Assembly (NCBI GenBank): GCA_016125285.1
Contig: WGMA01000011.1
Location: forward strand, 62,001 to 126,000
Direction of reading: 5' to 3'
Length of the DNA: 64,000 nt
DNA from: Phycisphaera sp.
GTDB lineage: Bacteria > Planctomycetota > Phycisphaerae > Phycisphaerales > Zrk34
Both the position numbers and the translations under genes were made by a program. Positions 29,163 to 37,168 of this stretch are shown here, piece by piece. The notes below the pieces were generated by a model. The model searched no databases. It had not been told where the DNA came from and was given only the letters and a program-made list of their open reading frames with translations. Every line of letters begins with the position of its first letter. The stretch's first letter is position 1.

Positions 29163-29665
29163 TCGTTATGCCAGAGTTTAAGCTGTTCGTCGCCCAACTC
29201 TGCTTTGATTTCACCCAACCACTTGTCACCGATTCCATCTTCGTAGTCTGCTGGCCAAGTGCGCTTATCCAGCCGGTCAAATATCAGATAGACATTCCCG
29301 TCATCGTCTCTGACAAACACGAACTCGGACTTCGTCGCATAATCAATCTTCAATCTGTCCAGATCGGGAATCTTGCCCCACACAATCCAATAGTGATAAA
29401 TACGCTCTTCACCATTTTCCGTAATCCGGTATGCAACCCTCGTCGCCTCCAAACTCCAATATGACGAACTCGTCCAACACGGTCGCACATACTCGATTTC
29501 GATCCCAACGTTCGGCACCGACAATGATCGAGCAACATATCGCTTGTTCGACCAGCAGTCAGTTGGTGTCGCTATCCCTACTATCGCCGCCACTGTCGAG
29601 ATAAACACCAAAGTTAGCACTAAGCAGCCTCGCAAATTCCGCTTTGCCGGCTCCTTGTTGTCCAT
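29156..29665 (-). CDS. low-GC membrane-anchored protein of unknown function
   Basis: The 169-residue protein starts at ATG 29665, which overlaps the cysM stop as ATGA, so translation is coupled. A hydrophobic segment at about residues 14-34 (CLVLTLVFISTVAAIVGI) should anchor it, with a Trp/Tyr-rich outer domain. The DNA is visibly richer in A and T than the genes on either side. I do not recognise the family. It is lodged between the CysM-like synthase and the JAMM peptidase and looks like a later insertion into the operon. Confidence 0.68.
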   Translation of the reverse strand: MDNKEPAKRNLRGCLVLTLVFISTVAAIVGIATPTDCWSNKRYVARSLSVPNVGIEIEYVRPCWTSSSYWSLEATRVAYRITENGEERIYHYWIVWGKIPDLDRLKIDYATKSEFVFVRDDDGNVYLIFDRLDKRTWPADYEDGIGDKWLGEIKAELGDEQLKLWHNEW

Positions 29666-30615
29666 CACCAAAGATCCAGGTGGTCGAGATATTTCGATGC
29701 GTTGTCCGCCAGGACGGTCACGACGACGCCTTCGTCGAGTTCCCCCGCGAGCTTCAGCGCCGAGGCGACTGCCGCGCCCGCGGACGGGCTGACGAGCAGG
29801 CCCTCTTCCGCGGCCATGCGCTTGATCGTCGCGAAGGCTTCTTCGGTCGTGATCCAGCGGTTTTCGTCCGCGACGGACTCGTCGTAGAAGCCGGGCTTGA
29901 TCGAGGTTGGCATGTGCTTCCAACCTTCCAGCGCGTGCAGCGGCGTGTCGGGCTGGACGGAGATCGCACGGATCGCGGGGTTGAATTCCTTGAGCCGACG
30001 GGCGGTGCCGGTGAACGTGCCCGACGTGCCGAGCCCCGCGACGAAGTGCGTGATCTGGCCTTCGGTCTGCTCCCAGATTTCCGGCGCAGTCGTCTTGTAG
30101 TGCGCCCGCCAGTTCGCGTCGTTGTTGTACTGATCGGGATAGAAGTACAGGTCGGGGTCCGCGGCGTAGAGACGCTGGGCCTCGCGGATCGCGCCGTCGG
30201 ACGCCTCGGCGGCGGGCGTCTCGACGATCTCCGCGCCGTAGCTGCGGAGGATGCGCTTGTGCAGCTTGCCGGCGTTGGCCGGGAGCGCCAGACGCACGCG
30301 GTAGCCCATCGCCGCGCCGAACATCGCGTAGGCGATGCCGGTGTTGCCGGAGGTGGCGTCGAGGATGATCTTGTCACGCGTGAGCTTGCCGGACTTCTCG
30401 CCTTCCAGCAGCATGTTCAACGCCGGGCGGTCCTTTACCGATCCGCCCGGGTTGAACCACTCGCACTTGGCGAACACCCGCACCGGCGCGACGTCCGCGG
30501 CGAGGCGACGCAGCTCAACAAGCGGCGTGTTGCCGACGGCGTTGATGATGCTGTGCCTCCGGTCGGCCGAGGCCGGGTCCGTCGGATCGATCAGGCTGGG
30601 TGCGTCGGTGTGCAT
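29665..30615 (-). CDS. cysM: CysM-like cysteine synthase, probably O-phosphoserine type
   Basis: Fold-type II PLP enzyme of 316 residues. The PLP lysine is Lys61 in NPGGSVKDRPALNM, the substrate loop is TSGNTG (88-93), and ITHFVAGLGTSGTFTGTARRL binds the cofactor phosphate. The HFVAGLGTxGT block and overall layout are nearer to the mycobacterial CysM, which uses O-phosphoserine and CysO-thiocarboxylate, than to CysK. The carrier, E1 and JAMM genes nearby support this. It lies 26 bases downstream of the 198-residue protein gene, so it belongs to the sulfite-reductase operon. Confidence 0.9.
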   Translation of the reverse strand: MHTDAPSLIDPTDPASADRRHSIINAVGNTPLVELRRLAADVAPVRVFAKCEWFNPGGSVKDRPALNMLLEGEKSGKLTRDKIILDATSGNTGIAYAMFGAAMGYRVRLALPANAGKLHKRILRSYGAEIVETPAAEASDGAIREAQRLYAADPDLYFYPDQYNNDANWRAHYKTTAPEIWEQTEGQITHFVAGLGTSGTFTGTARRLKEFNPAIRAISVQPDTPLHALEGWKHMPTSIKPGFYDESVADENRWITTEEAFATIKRMAAEEGLLVSPSAGAAVASALKLAGELDEGVVVTVLADNASKYLDHLDLW

Positions 30616-30641
30616 GGCTGAGAGTCGGGTTGGCGTGTCGA

Positions 30642-31238
30642 TTACGCGGTCGCTCCGGCGGTCTCCAGACGCGTGATGAGCGTGGCGAGGTCCGCCGCGC
30701 CGGTCACGTTCACCTTGAGCGTCAGCGGGTCACGCAGATCGTCGCTGCCGCGATCGACGCTGACGTCGCCGCCCTCGTACAGCTCGCCGAACAGCTCGGC
30801 GGTCGCTGCCTTGACCTGCTCGAACGTCTCGGCGGTGTTCGGCGCCTCGAGGCGGTCGAGGATCTGCACGAGCAGTTCGTCGGTGCGGAACGTCAGCGGG
30901 CCGTGCGGGCTCGCGTCACGCTCGAACTCCGCGGCGCCCTTGAGCGCGCCGTGCACGGTGGCGCGGATGCGCTCGACGAGGTTGCCCTCGGCGATGCGTT
31001 TGCGGACACACTGCATGCCGGGACGGTCGCCGGTCACGTCGATCGCGTAGTCGCGGTCGTGACCGATGAGGACCACGCCCGGGCCCTGGGGCACGTGGGT
31101 GTAGTCGGCGACGTCGATGAGCAGGCCGGGCGCGGCCGCGTCCCGGATCCACCGGTGAAACACGGGGATGACCTTGTGGAGGTCGACGGCCTCGTGGTTG
31201 TCGACGAAGAGCTTGGCGCTGATACGGTGCGGTTGCAT
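30642..31238 (-). CDS. uncharacterised 198-residue protein between sulfite reductase and CysM
   Basis: I do not recognise the family. The protein is soluble, with a mixed alpha/beta pattern; clear parts are ISAKLFVDNHEAVDLHKVIP, LIDVADYTHVPQGPGVVLIGHD and TGDRPGMQCVRKRI. No metal or nucleotide motif is evident. It is 60 bases after the sulfite reductase stop and 26 before cysM on the same strand, so it is probably a component of sulfite reduction or cysteine synthesis. A similar gene may accompany sulfite reductases in relatives. Confidence 0.8.
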   Translation of the reverse strand: MQPHRISAKLFVDNHEAVDLHKVIPVFHRWIRDAAAPGLLIDVADYTHVPQGPGVVLIGHDRDYAIDVTGDRPGMQCVRKRIAEGNLVERIRATVHGALKGAAEFERDASPHGPLTFRTDELLVQILDRLEAPNTAETFEQVKAATAELFGELYEGGDVSVDRGSDDLRDPLTLKVNVTGAADLATLITRLETAGATA

Positions 31239-31298
31239 GTCTGAGCCTCTATCGTTGTCGATCGCTTCTCGATCTTGGATGCGTTTGGTGTTGACGGG

Positions 31299-33548
31299 TC
31301 ACGCGGACGCCGCGGCGCTGCTGAGTCGCATGTCGCACGCGTGGCACGCCTCGATGAACAGCTGCGCCTCTTCGACGACCTGGTGAGCGCGGTCCCGGCC
31401 GGGGTCGCCGGTCGGCGCGTTGGCGTGACGCTCGAACAGGTACTCGGCGAACTTGCCCTTCATGTACTTGTCGTGGAACAGCTCGGTGTCGAAGTAACGC
31501 GTCTTGAACTCGTCGACGATGTTCTGCGGGTCCCACGTCACGTCGATGAACGTCGCGCGGACCAGCGACCGGGCGGCGCTGAGCATCGCCTGGTACGCCA
31601 GCGCGTCCGCCTTGGCGTAGTCCTTCTCTTCGTCGAGCGCGACCGACGCCTCGAACACTTCGCTCTCGGCCTTGGCGACCTCGATCGCGAACAGCGACAC
31701 CATCTCACCGGCGCACTCGCCGATGCCCATGTCGCCGATCGTGAACTCACGCGGATCGCCCCAGTCGGTGTAGTACGACGGATCCTCCGTGTAGTCCGGC
31801 ACGTTCGTGAACGGCGCGAGCATCGCCTTCACTTCCTTCTTGCCGAGGCGGGTGATCCAGTCGCGGAACTTCTCGTCGCCCTGCCGCTCGGCGAGGTAAC
31901 GATCGGCCAGCGCGTCGACCACGGCCGGGGCCGCCTTCGACGGGATCTTCTCGATCGCCAGGCCGTAGGTGCCCGCGTTGTCGTCCCACTGCCCGCCCAG
32001 CACGAGCTGGAAGTGCGGCACGACGTGGTTGCCGGCCTTGCGGCTGTTGCCGTAGAAGCCGATGTCCGCGACGTGGTGCTGGCCGCAGCTGTTGAAGCAG
32101 CCGCTGACCTTGATCTTCAGGTCCTTGATCGCCTTGTCGAGCTTCGAGGACTTGGCGATGAGACGGTCACGCAGCTCACCGGCCAGCCCGCGCGACGCGG
32201 CGATGCCCAGCTTGCAGGTGTCCGTGCCGGGGCACGCGGTGATGTCGACGATGGTGCCCGCGCCGGGCGCAGCCAGGCCGATCGCCTTCAGCTCGCTGTA
32301 CACCGCCGGCAGGTCCGCCTCGCTGATCCAGCGCAGCACGAGGTTCTGCTCGACGGTCGTGCGGACGTTGTCGCCGATGTACTTGCGGGCCACGTCCGCG
32401 AGCTTGCGCGCCTGGTCCGACGTGAAGTCGCCCAGCGGCAGGTTGATCGTCGCGATGACGTAGCCGTCCTGACGCTGGCGGTACACGTTCGTCTCGGCCC
32501 ACTCGGCGTAGCCTTCGGGGAGGTTCGATCCGCTGATCGTCAGCGGCACCGCGTCCTTCAGCGGCTTGGACTCGTGGCGGTCGAGGTCGTCGAGGTACGC
32601 CGTCCAGCGCGGGTCGTGCGGCAGCTGCGCCCGCTCCTCTTCCACGAGCTTGCGGAACTCGTCGATGCCGAGCTTCGCGACGAGGAACTTGATGCGGGCC
32701 TTGTTGCGATTGCGCTTCTCGCCGAGGCGGGCGAACACGCGCGACACCGCCTGCGTGACCGGCAGGATCTCCTCCTCCGGCACGAACTCGTAGAGCACCT
32801 TCGCCTGGTGCGGCACGGCGCCGAGGCCGCCGCCGACCACCATCTTGAAGCCGCGCTTGCCGTTGGCGTCGACCTTCGCGACGTAGCCGCCGTCGTGCAT
32901 CCACACCAGCCCGCACGCCTCGCCCTCGCATCCGGAGAACGCGGGCTTGAACTTGCGGCCGAAGTCCTGCACGTCGGGGTGACCGAGCAGGAACTTCATC
33001 AGCGCGTCGGCGTAGGGCGTGATGTCGAAGGTCTCGGTGCGGCAGCACCCGGCCAGCGGGCAGCCGGTGACGTTACGCACGGAGTTGCCGCACGCCTCAC
33101 GCGTGGTGATGCCGACCGCCGCGAGACGCCGCATCAGGTCCGGCGTGTCTTCGATATGGATGAAGTGCAGCTGGATGTCCTGCCGCGTGGTGATGTGCAG
33201 GATGTTGTCGGAGTACTCGTCGGCGAGGTCGGCGAGCACGTCGATCTGATCGGCGGACATACCACCGTACGGGATCTTGATGCGCATCATGCCGGGCGCG
33301 TCCCACGCGGTCTCGTGGCCCTTGGTCACGCCCTCGTTGGGGAAGGCGATCGTGCGGGACTGCGTGCCGTCGTGGCGCTGGCCGTTGTCGTAACGCTGGC
33401 CGTACGCGCCGCGGCGGAGGCGGGTTTCAGCGAACACCTTCTCGTCGAGCTTGCCCTGCTTACGCAGCACCATCTGGCCCTCGAAGATGTCGATCTCCTC
33501 GGCCAGCGTGTCGGGCATACGGTCGGCGAGCGTTTCCTTCCAGGTCAT
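31299..33548 (-). CDS. ferredoxin-type siroheme sulfite/nitrite reductase with helical C-terminal extension
   Basis: The 749-residue protein begins at ATG 33548 (GGAG upstream; a TTG at 33557 is less likely). The first ~570 residues carry the duplicated ferrodoxin-like and siroheme-binding halves: THITTRQDIQLH-type block, RNVTGCPLAG, then TACPGTDTCKLGI and SGCFNSCGQHH, whose four Cys bind the coupled [4Fe-4S]-siroheme centre. In this setting (APS reductase, CysM) it should reduce sulfite to sulfide with ferredoxin. The last ~170 residues form a helical domain with AEAESEVFEASVAL-like and AYQAMLSAARSLVRATF stretches reminiscent of HEPN domains. It heads an operon preceded by a cysteine-rich leader ORF. 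Confidence 0.92.
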   Translation of the reverse strand: MTWKETLADRMPDTLAEEIDIFEGQMVLRKQGKLDEKVFAETRLRRGAYGQRYDNGQRHDGTQSRTIAFPNEGVTKGHETAWDAPGMMRIKIPYGGMSADQIDVLADLADEYSDNILHITTRQDIQLHFIHIEDTPDLMRRLAAVGITTREACGNSVRNVTGCPLAGCCRTETFDITPYADALMKFLLGHPDVQDFGRKFKPAFSGCEGEACGLVWMHDGGYVAKVDANGKRGFKMVVGGGLGAVPHQAKVLYEFVPEEEILPVTQAVSRVFARLGEKRNRNKARIKFLVAKLGIDEFRKLVEEERAQLPHDPRWTAYLDDLDRHESKPLKDAVPLTISGSNLPEGYAEWAETNVYRQRQDGYVIATINLPLGDFTSDQARKLADVARKYIGDNVRTTVEQNLVLRWISEADLPAVYSELKAIGLAAPGAGTIVDITACPGTDTCKLGIAASRGLAGELRDRLIAKSSKLDKAIKDLKIKVSGCFNSCGQHHVADIGFYGNSRKAGNHVVPHFQLVLGGQWDDNAGTYGLAIEKIPSKAAPAVVDALADRYLAERQGDEKFRDWITRLGKKEVKAMLAPFTNVPDYTEDPSYYTDWGDPREFTIGDMGIGECAGEMVSLFAIEVAKAESEVFEASVALDEEKDYAKADALAYQAMLSAARSLVRATFIDVTWDPQNIVDEFKTRYFDTELFHDKYMKGKFAEYLFERHANAPTGDPGRDRAHQVVEEAQLFIEACHACDMRLSSAAASA

Positions 33549-33579
33549 CGGTTCCAACTCCTGCGTCGTGTAATTCTTG

Positions 33580-33607
33580 CGGTCTGAGGCGGCCGCCGCG
33601 GCGACCG
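33580..33607 (-). other. GC-rich hairpin in the sulfite reductase leader
   Basis: CGGTC and GACCG enclose the perfect palindrome GGCGGCCGCC, 30-60 bases before the start codon. No T-run follows, so it could hide the ribosome site rather than terminate. Confidence 0.35.
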
Positions 33608-33658
33608 ATCTGGTTCGGTATCAAGGGGTAGCAACAGCGGGTCTGTGCAAAATTCCCA

Positions 33659-33686
33659 GTATAGCTGATCCGGGAACCGCGACAAC
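33659..33686 (-). promoter_or_regulatory. second candidate promoter of the sulfite reductase operon
   Basis: Minus-strand TTGTCG (33681-33686) and TATACT (33659-33664) are 16 bases apart. If used, it would bypass the cysteine-rich leader ORF upstream. Confidence 0.4.
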
Positions 33687-33771
33687 CGGATTCGGGCCGG
33701 ATCGCGCGGCGGTGACGCCTTCGGATCGTGGGTTTTTTCGGGGTTGGGGATCGTCGGGAGAACGGTCGTTC

Positions 33772-33855
33772 TCACCGCGTGGCGCAACACGAGCCCGCCC
33801 CGTGGGTACAGGTCATACAACACATCGGTCGGGCTGTGGGGTTCATGCGGTTCAT
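33772..33855 (-). CDS. 27-residue Cys/Met-rich leader peptide before sulfite reductase
   Basis: The frame starts at ATG 33855 after GAGG and stops at 33772, 223 bases before the reductase. Residues 10-17 are PMCCMTCT and residues 22-24 SCC, so there are five Cys and four Met in 27. It is exactly as long as the leader before cysH. A 17-spaced promoter lies about 30 bases upstream. GAGAACG/CGTTCTC, just after its stop, can form a hairpin. Leader function is inferred from position, composition and the parallel with the cysH leader. Confidence 0.58.
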   Translation of the reverse strand: MNRMNPTARPMCCMTCTHGAGSCCATR

Positions 33856-33881
33856 GTCACGCCTCTAAGTGCGAGCGGCAA

Positions 33882-33910
33882 ACTTTAGTGGCCCCGCCGC
33901 ACGCGGTCAA
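33882..33910 (-). promoter_or_regulatory. candidate promoter of the leader/sulfite reductase unit
   Basis: Minus-strand TTGACC (33905-33910) and TAAAGT (33882-33887) with a 17-base spacer. The -35 is identical to that before the SAM-I unit. Confidence 0.5.
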
Positions 33911-33953
33911 GCACTTTCTCTGACGCACAACCCCGCCGCGCGGTTACGCGGGG

Positions 33954-35756
33954 TCACGGCCTCATCGAGATCGGACCGAGATACACACGCTGCCTCTCAC
34001 GCCGCCACCACCCCTCGCCCGCGTCGCCGTCGCCCCACCGCGTGAACTCGTACTGGTACAGCACGGCACGCACGTACCGCGGCGGCGCGCCCGCGAACGG
34101 GTCCTCCGCCAGCAGCCCCGTCACCTGCTCGTCGCCGGTAAGCAGGCGTTGCAGCAGCAGGTGGAACCAGTAATGCGGGTCGCCGCCGCGCTCCGCGTTC
34201 AGCGCCTCGAACCACATCTGCCAGTCCAGCCGCGGCTGATGCGGCGCGACGAACGGCGGCGCCCGCCGCGTGTCGCCCGCCTTGTACGCGAACTCGTAAT
34301 CCCGCCACGTCCGACCGTCGTCGCTGCCCTGCACGATCAGCTCCGGACGCGACGTGGTCATCACCGCGAACAATCCGTAGCCGTTGACCACGTGGAACGC
34401 GCCCGCCTCGCGCATCCCCATCGTCACACGCGTCGGCCAGTAGAAGAACCCGTACGGCACGACCTGGTCCTCCGGCAGATCGATCTGCCGGCGGGCCGCC
34501 ATCGCCTCCACCTCCGACCGGCTGAAGTACCGCGGCGCCACACGCAGCGTGTCCAGCATGATCACCGTCGACATCATCGCCACGACGAACGCGACGGGGA
34601 TCACCGCCGCGCGGCGATACACGTGGTCGATCGCCGTCATCTCGCGCGCGAGCGCGGCGGTCGGCGCAAAACGGGCCGCCACAGGCCGGATCGCAACGTC
34701 GGGCGCGCTACGCCGCGTCACCGCACGCCAAACACGCCGCACGCCGCGACCGATCGCACGCAGCTGGCCGTCGTCCAGCAGGCTCACGCACAGCAGGATC
34801 GTCAGCCAGTTGAAGAAGCAGTAGTTGCCCGTCGCCGCGATCATCAGCATCAGCCCCGAGATCGCCGTGAACGCCACCGCGTGCGCGACGCGGAAGTCCA
34901 GCACCACCGCCACCGCCCACCACAACGGCCGCGGCAGTTCCGCGCCCCAACGATCGAACCGCACCGCCAGCCCGATCACCGGCGTGAGGATCAGCCACGG
35001 CACGATCAGCTCCACGCAGAACATCGCGCCGACCTCGAGCTGATGCACCCAGCCCGGCAGCTGGCTCATCCACCACGCCACGCGGTTGGGGATCGGCTGC
35101 GTCCAGTAGTGGTACGACATCGCCGAGAAGTCGCGCCACGTCGGGTCGCCGCTCGTCAGCTTCACCACGCCCGAGCTGAAGATCAGCCGAAACACCAGCC
35201 ACCGCACCAGCCAGATCTTCACACGCGACGGCCGCGCCGCGTCCGCGCCCGGCACGCTCAACCGCCACCGCACCGGCGACAGAAAGATCAGCAGGAACCC
35301 CGCCTCCAGCAGCAGCACGTCCCACTGATAGCTCAGGAACACCCCGCCCGCGTTGACGATCGACAGCCACAACACCCACAGCCCGATCGTGCACGCCAGC
35401 GCCGCCCGCCCCGCCATCAACACCACCGCCAGCACACACCCCGCCGCGCACACCGCGTGCAGCATCCAGTCCGCCGTGCTGAACCACATCAGCGTCGGCA
35501 GCCGCCACACCGACCCGAAACTCAACACCCCCCACCGCTTGGCCATCAACGCCACCGGCACGATCCCGTGCGACCCGATCAGCCCCATCACCTGCACCCA
35601 GAACGACCCGAACGCCATCAGGTAGATCACGCCCAACCCACGCAACAACACGTCCCGCGTCAACACATAACGCCGCCGCGCCGGCAACGGAGCAGGCGCA
35701 GCAGACCCGCCGTCATCCGGCACATCTGCGAGATTGTCCACGGCCTCGTCTTCCAT
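33954..35756 (-). CDS. lipase maturation factor family membrane protein
   Basis: The 600-residue polytopic protein starts at ATG 35756. After a ~45-residue acidic N-terminus it has LRGLGVIYLMAFGSFWVQVMGL, SYQWDVLLLEAGFLLIF, RLIFSSGVVKLTSGDPTWRD and a PNRVAWWMSQLPGWVHQLEV block, which match the lipase maturation factor (LMF1-like) family of multi-spanning membrane proteins. A soluble C-terminal domain of ~180 residues with PRLDWQMWFEAL is also typical. In animals LMF1 assists folding of lipases; the bacterial function is unknown. It is on the same strand as, and upstream of, the sulfur island, but separated by its promoter region. Confidence 0.82.
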   Translation of the reverse strand: MEDEAVDNLADVPDDGGSAAPAPLPARRRYVLTRDVLLRGLGVIYLMAFGSFWVQVMGLIGSHGIVPVALMAKRWGVLSFGSVWRLPTLMWFSTADWMLHAVCAAGCVLAVVLMAGRAALACTIGLWVLWLSIVNAGGVFLSYQWDVLLLEAGFLLIFLSPVRWRLSVPGADAARPSRVKIWLVRWLVFRLIFSSGVVKLTSGDPTWRDFSAMSYHYWTQPIPNRVAWWMSQLPGWVHQLEVGAMFCVELIVPWLILTPVIGLAVRFDRWGAELPRPLWWAVAVVLDFRVAHAVAFTAISGLMLMIAATGNYCFFNWLTILLCVSLLDDGQLRAIGRGVRRVWRAVTRRSAPDVAIRPVAARFAPTAALAREMTAIDHVYRRAAVIPVAFVVAMMSTVIMLDTLRVAPRYFSRSEVEAMAARRQIDLPEDQVVPYGFFYWPTRVTMGMREAGAFHVVNGYGLFAVMTTSRPELIVQGSDDGRTWRDYEFAYKAGDTRRAPPFVAPHQPRLDWQMWFEALNAERGGDPHYWFHLLLQRLLTGDEQVTGLLAEDPFAGAPPRYVRAVLYQYEFTRWGDGDAGEGWWRRERQRVYLGPISMRP

Positions 35757-35866
35757 CGAGCGGCCATTGTACGCCCTCACCCGCCAACGGCCCGCCGCCG
35801 CCAAGGATCTTCGAGTCAAGATCGACCTTTACCGAGCATATCCCGGCGAATACAGTTTCAAGAACT

Positions 35867-36448
35867 ATGGCACATAACGAGATTGACGCTCCTGTCATCG
35901 GCGATTGGGTTGAAGCCTATTCGCCGGGAATCTGGCAAGTCATCAAAACTTTGTCTGGCTTCTACAGACTTCGTTGGAGCCTCGACAAACCCAAGCGGAT
36001 TCAGAAGAAGCCTATCGTCTTCGTGAAACGTCTGGTGGACGACCATTGGCGAAAGTCTTTCCGAGTGGAATCCTGCGATGTTGCCTTTGTTATTCCACTG
36101 AGTCAGGAGCAACGCAACAGATTGGATGACTACTTGAAGGAGCGCCCAGACGTCGCTGCCGACTTTAAGGCGTATCACCCTGCGCTTCCAGGTTTCAGAA
36201 CGGGGCTGGGCTTCAATATCACCGATATGCCAGAGTTTGAACAACGCCGAGCCCTCGTGGATTCGGTGTTTGCAGGTATCGAGCAAGGAATGACAAACGA
36301 TGAGATCCTGGAGCGAATCGCACGGTCGCCTCTTGCGCGATATGAGCAAGCCGCACCGAAAAACACGACGGTGTTCTTCGACAACAACGGGCACGAACTG
36401 CGCGACGGCGACTTTGTCTTTCGGTCATACGATGTACACCCTTTTTGA
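35867..36448 (+). CDS. low-GC orphan protein, 193 residues
   Basis: I do not recognise the family. The protein is soluble and charged. The first half resembles a small beta-barrel with DWVEAYSPGIWQVIKTLSG and FRVESCDVAFVIPLS; the second is helical with a conserved-looking GMTNDEILERIARS. The gene is visibly richer in A and T than neighbouring genes, pointing to transfer. Directly after its stop lies a nested inverted repeat (36486-36602). It could be a mobile cassette or simply an orphan. Confidence 0.62.
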   Translation: MAHNEIDAPVIGDWVEAYSPGIWQVIKTLSGFYRLRWSLDKPKRIQKKPIVFVKRLVDDHWRKSFRVESCDVAFVIPLSQEQRNRLDDYLKERPDVAADFKAYHPALPGFRTGLGFNITDMPEFEQRRALVDSVFAGIEQGMTNDEILERIARSPLARYEQAAPKNTTVFFDNNGHELRDGDFVFRSYDVHPF

Positions 36449-36485
36449 CGAACGCCGGATGCCCGGGTCGGTAGCCAGGTGCAAT

Positions 36486-36602
36486 CGCTGACGGTGCGTC
36501 ACTGCCCCCCAAGCAGTGCTGTTGCGTCGACCAACCAGCGACTTGAGACGTCGAACCTAACTCGACGGAGCACTGTCTTTTGGCAGTGACGCCCCGTTAG
36601 CG
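36486..36602. repeat. nested inverted repeat after the low-GC orphan gene
   Basis: Outer arms of 21 bases at 36486-36506 and 36582-36602 pair with two mismatches. Inner arms CAGTGCT (36514-36520) and AGCACTG (36569-36575) pair perfectly. The outer right end reads GTTAGCG. It could be a structured RNA, or a recombination site resembling an integron attC, although its box sequences deviate from the attC consensus. Confidence 0.55.
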
Positions 36603-36859
36603 GTCATCACCCCATGACCGGCCCGGCCACCCGCCGCGCAACTCGAAGGACGATCGATCCCACACGTACCCCGACAGGCCATTGCGTCACTCCACCACCA
36701 GCGTGTCCGGCTGCGTCACCTCACCCCTGCCGCGCCGCGCGCCACGACGTTCAAGGGGGTCGCGCAGGGGGCGGCAGCCCCATGCGGATTGAAGTGGAAA
36801 TCAACCGTCCGGCATACCCGACTTTTCCCCATCGACGCTTGACTTTGCCCGGCGGGTGG

Positions 36860-36993
36860 CTGTGGCAAATGAGCGCAGCGACGTGCCACAGGCGGTGTGC
36901 ACGGCGCTGTGTCACGCTGCGCTTTGACACAGGCACGCGCGCGATCGTAGCCGCGTCTCTCTGAGACGCGGTGCGAGTCTCGGAGAGACTCGC
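36860..36993. repeat. cluster of four palindromes
   Basis: CTGTGGCA/TGCCACAG (36860-36891) and CTGTGTCA/TGACACAG (36907-36932) are inverted versions of one unit with an AGCGCAGCG-type loop, similar in plan to family A. CCGCGTCTC/GAGACGCGG (36951-36971) and GCGAGTCTC/GAGACTCGC (36973-36993) follow. No gene is seen in the gap 36603-37050. Confidence 0.65.
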
Positions 36994-37051
36994 GTACGGC
37001 GCGGAGCGGATGGCCGGCGCGGGGTCGCGGCCATTTTCTCGGCGGGTGGGG

Positions 37052-37081
37052 TTGACTTTGGCTGGTTGTTGTTAGTATAAT
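37052..37081 (+). promoter_or_regulatory. strong sigma-70 promoter
   Basis: TTGACT (37052-37057) and a perfect TATAAT (37076-37081) have an 18-base spacer in an AT-rich patch. It should start transcription about 80 bases before the gene at 37169. Confidence 0.72.
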
Positions 37082-37168
37082 ATACGGTATTCACGCCGAG
37101 TCCGCATGCCGGGGGAGCCGGGGTGGAACGGTTGTGATGTGGGGAACTTACAACGAGGGGAGGATGCG

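Noticed and set aside
29666-29923. Upstream extension of the low-GC membrane protein
   Set aside because: The extra Arg-rich residues are a shifted reading of cysM; the ATG overlapping the cysM stop fits better.
36614-36964. Plus-strand frame in the gap before 37 kb
   Set aside because: Pro/Arg-rich without a ribosome site and running through three palindromes.
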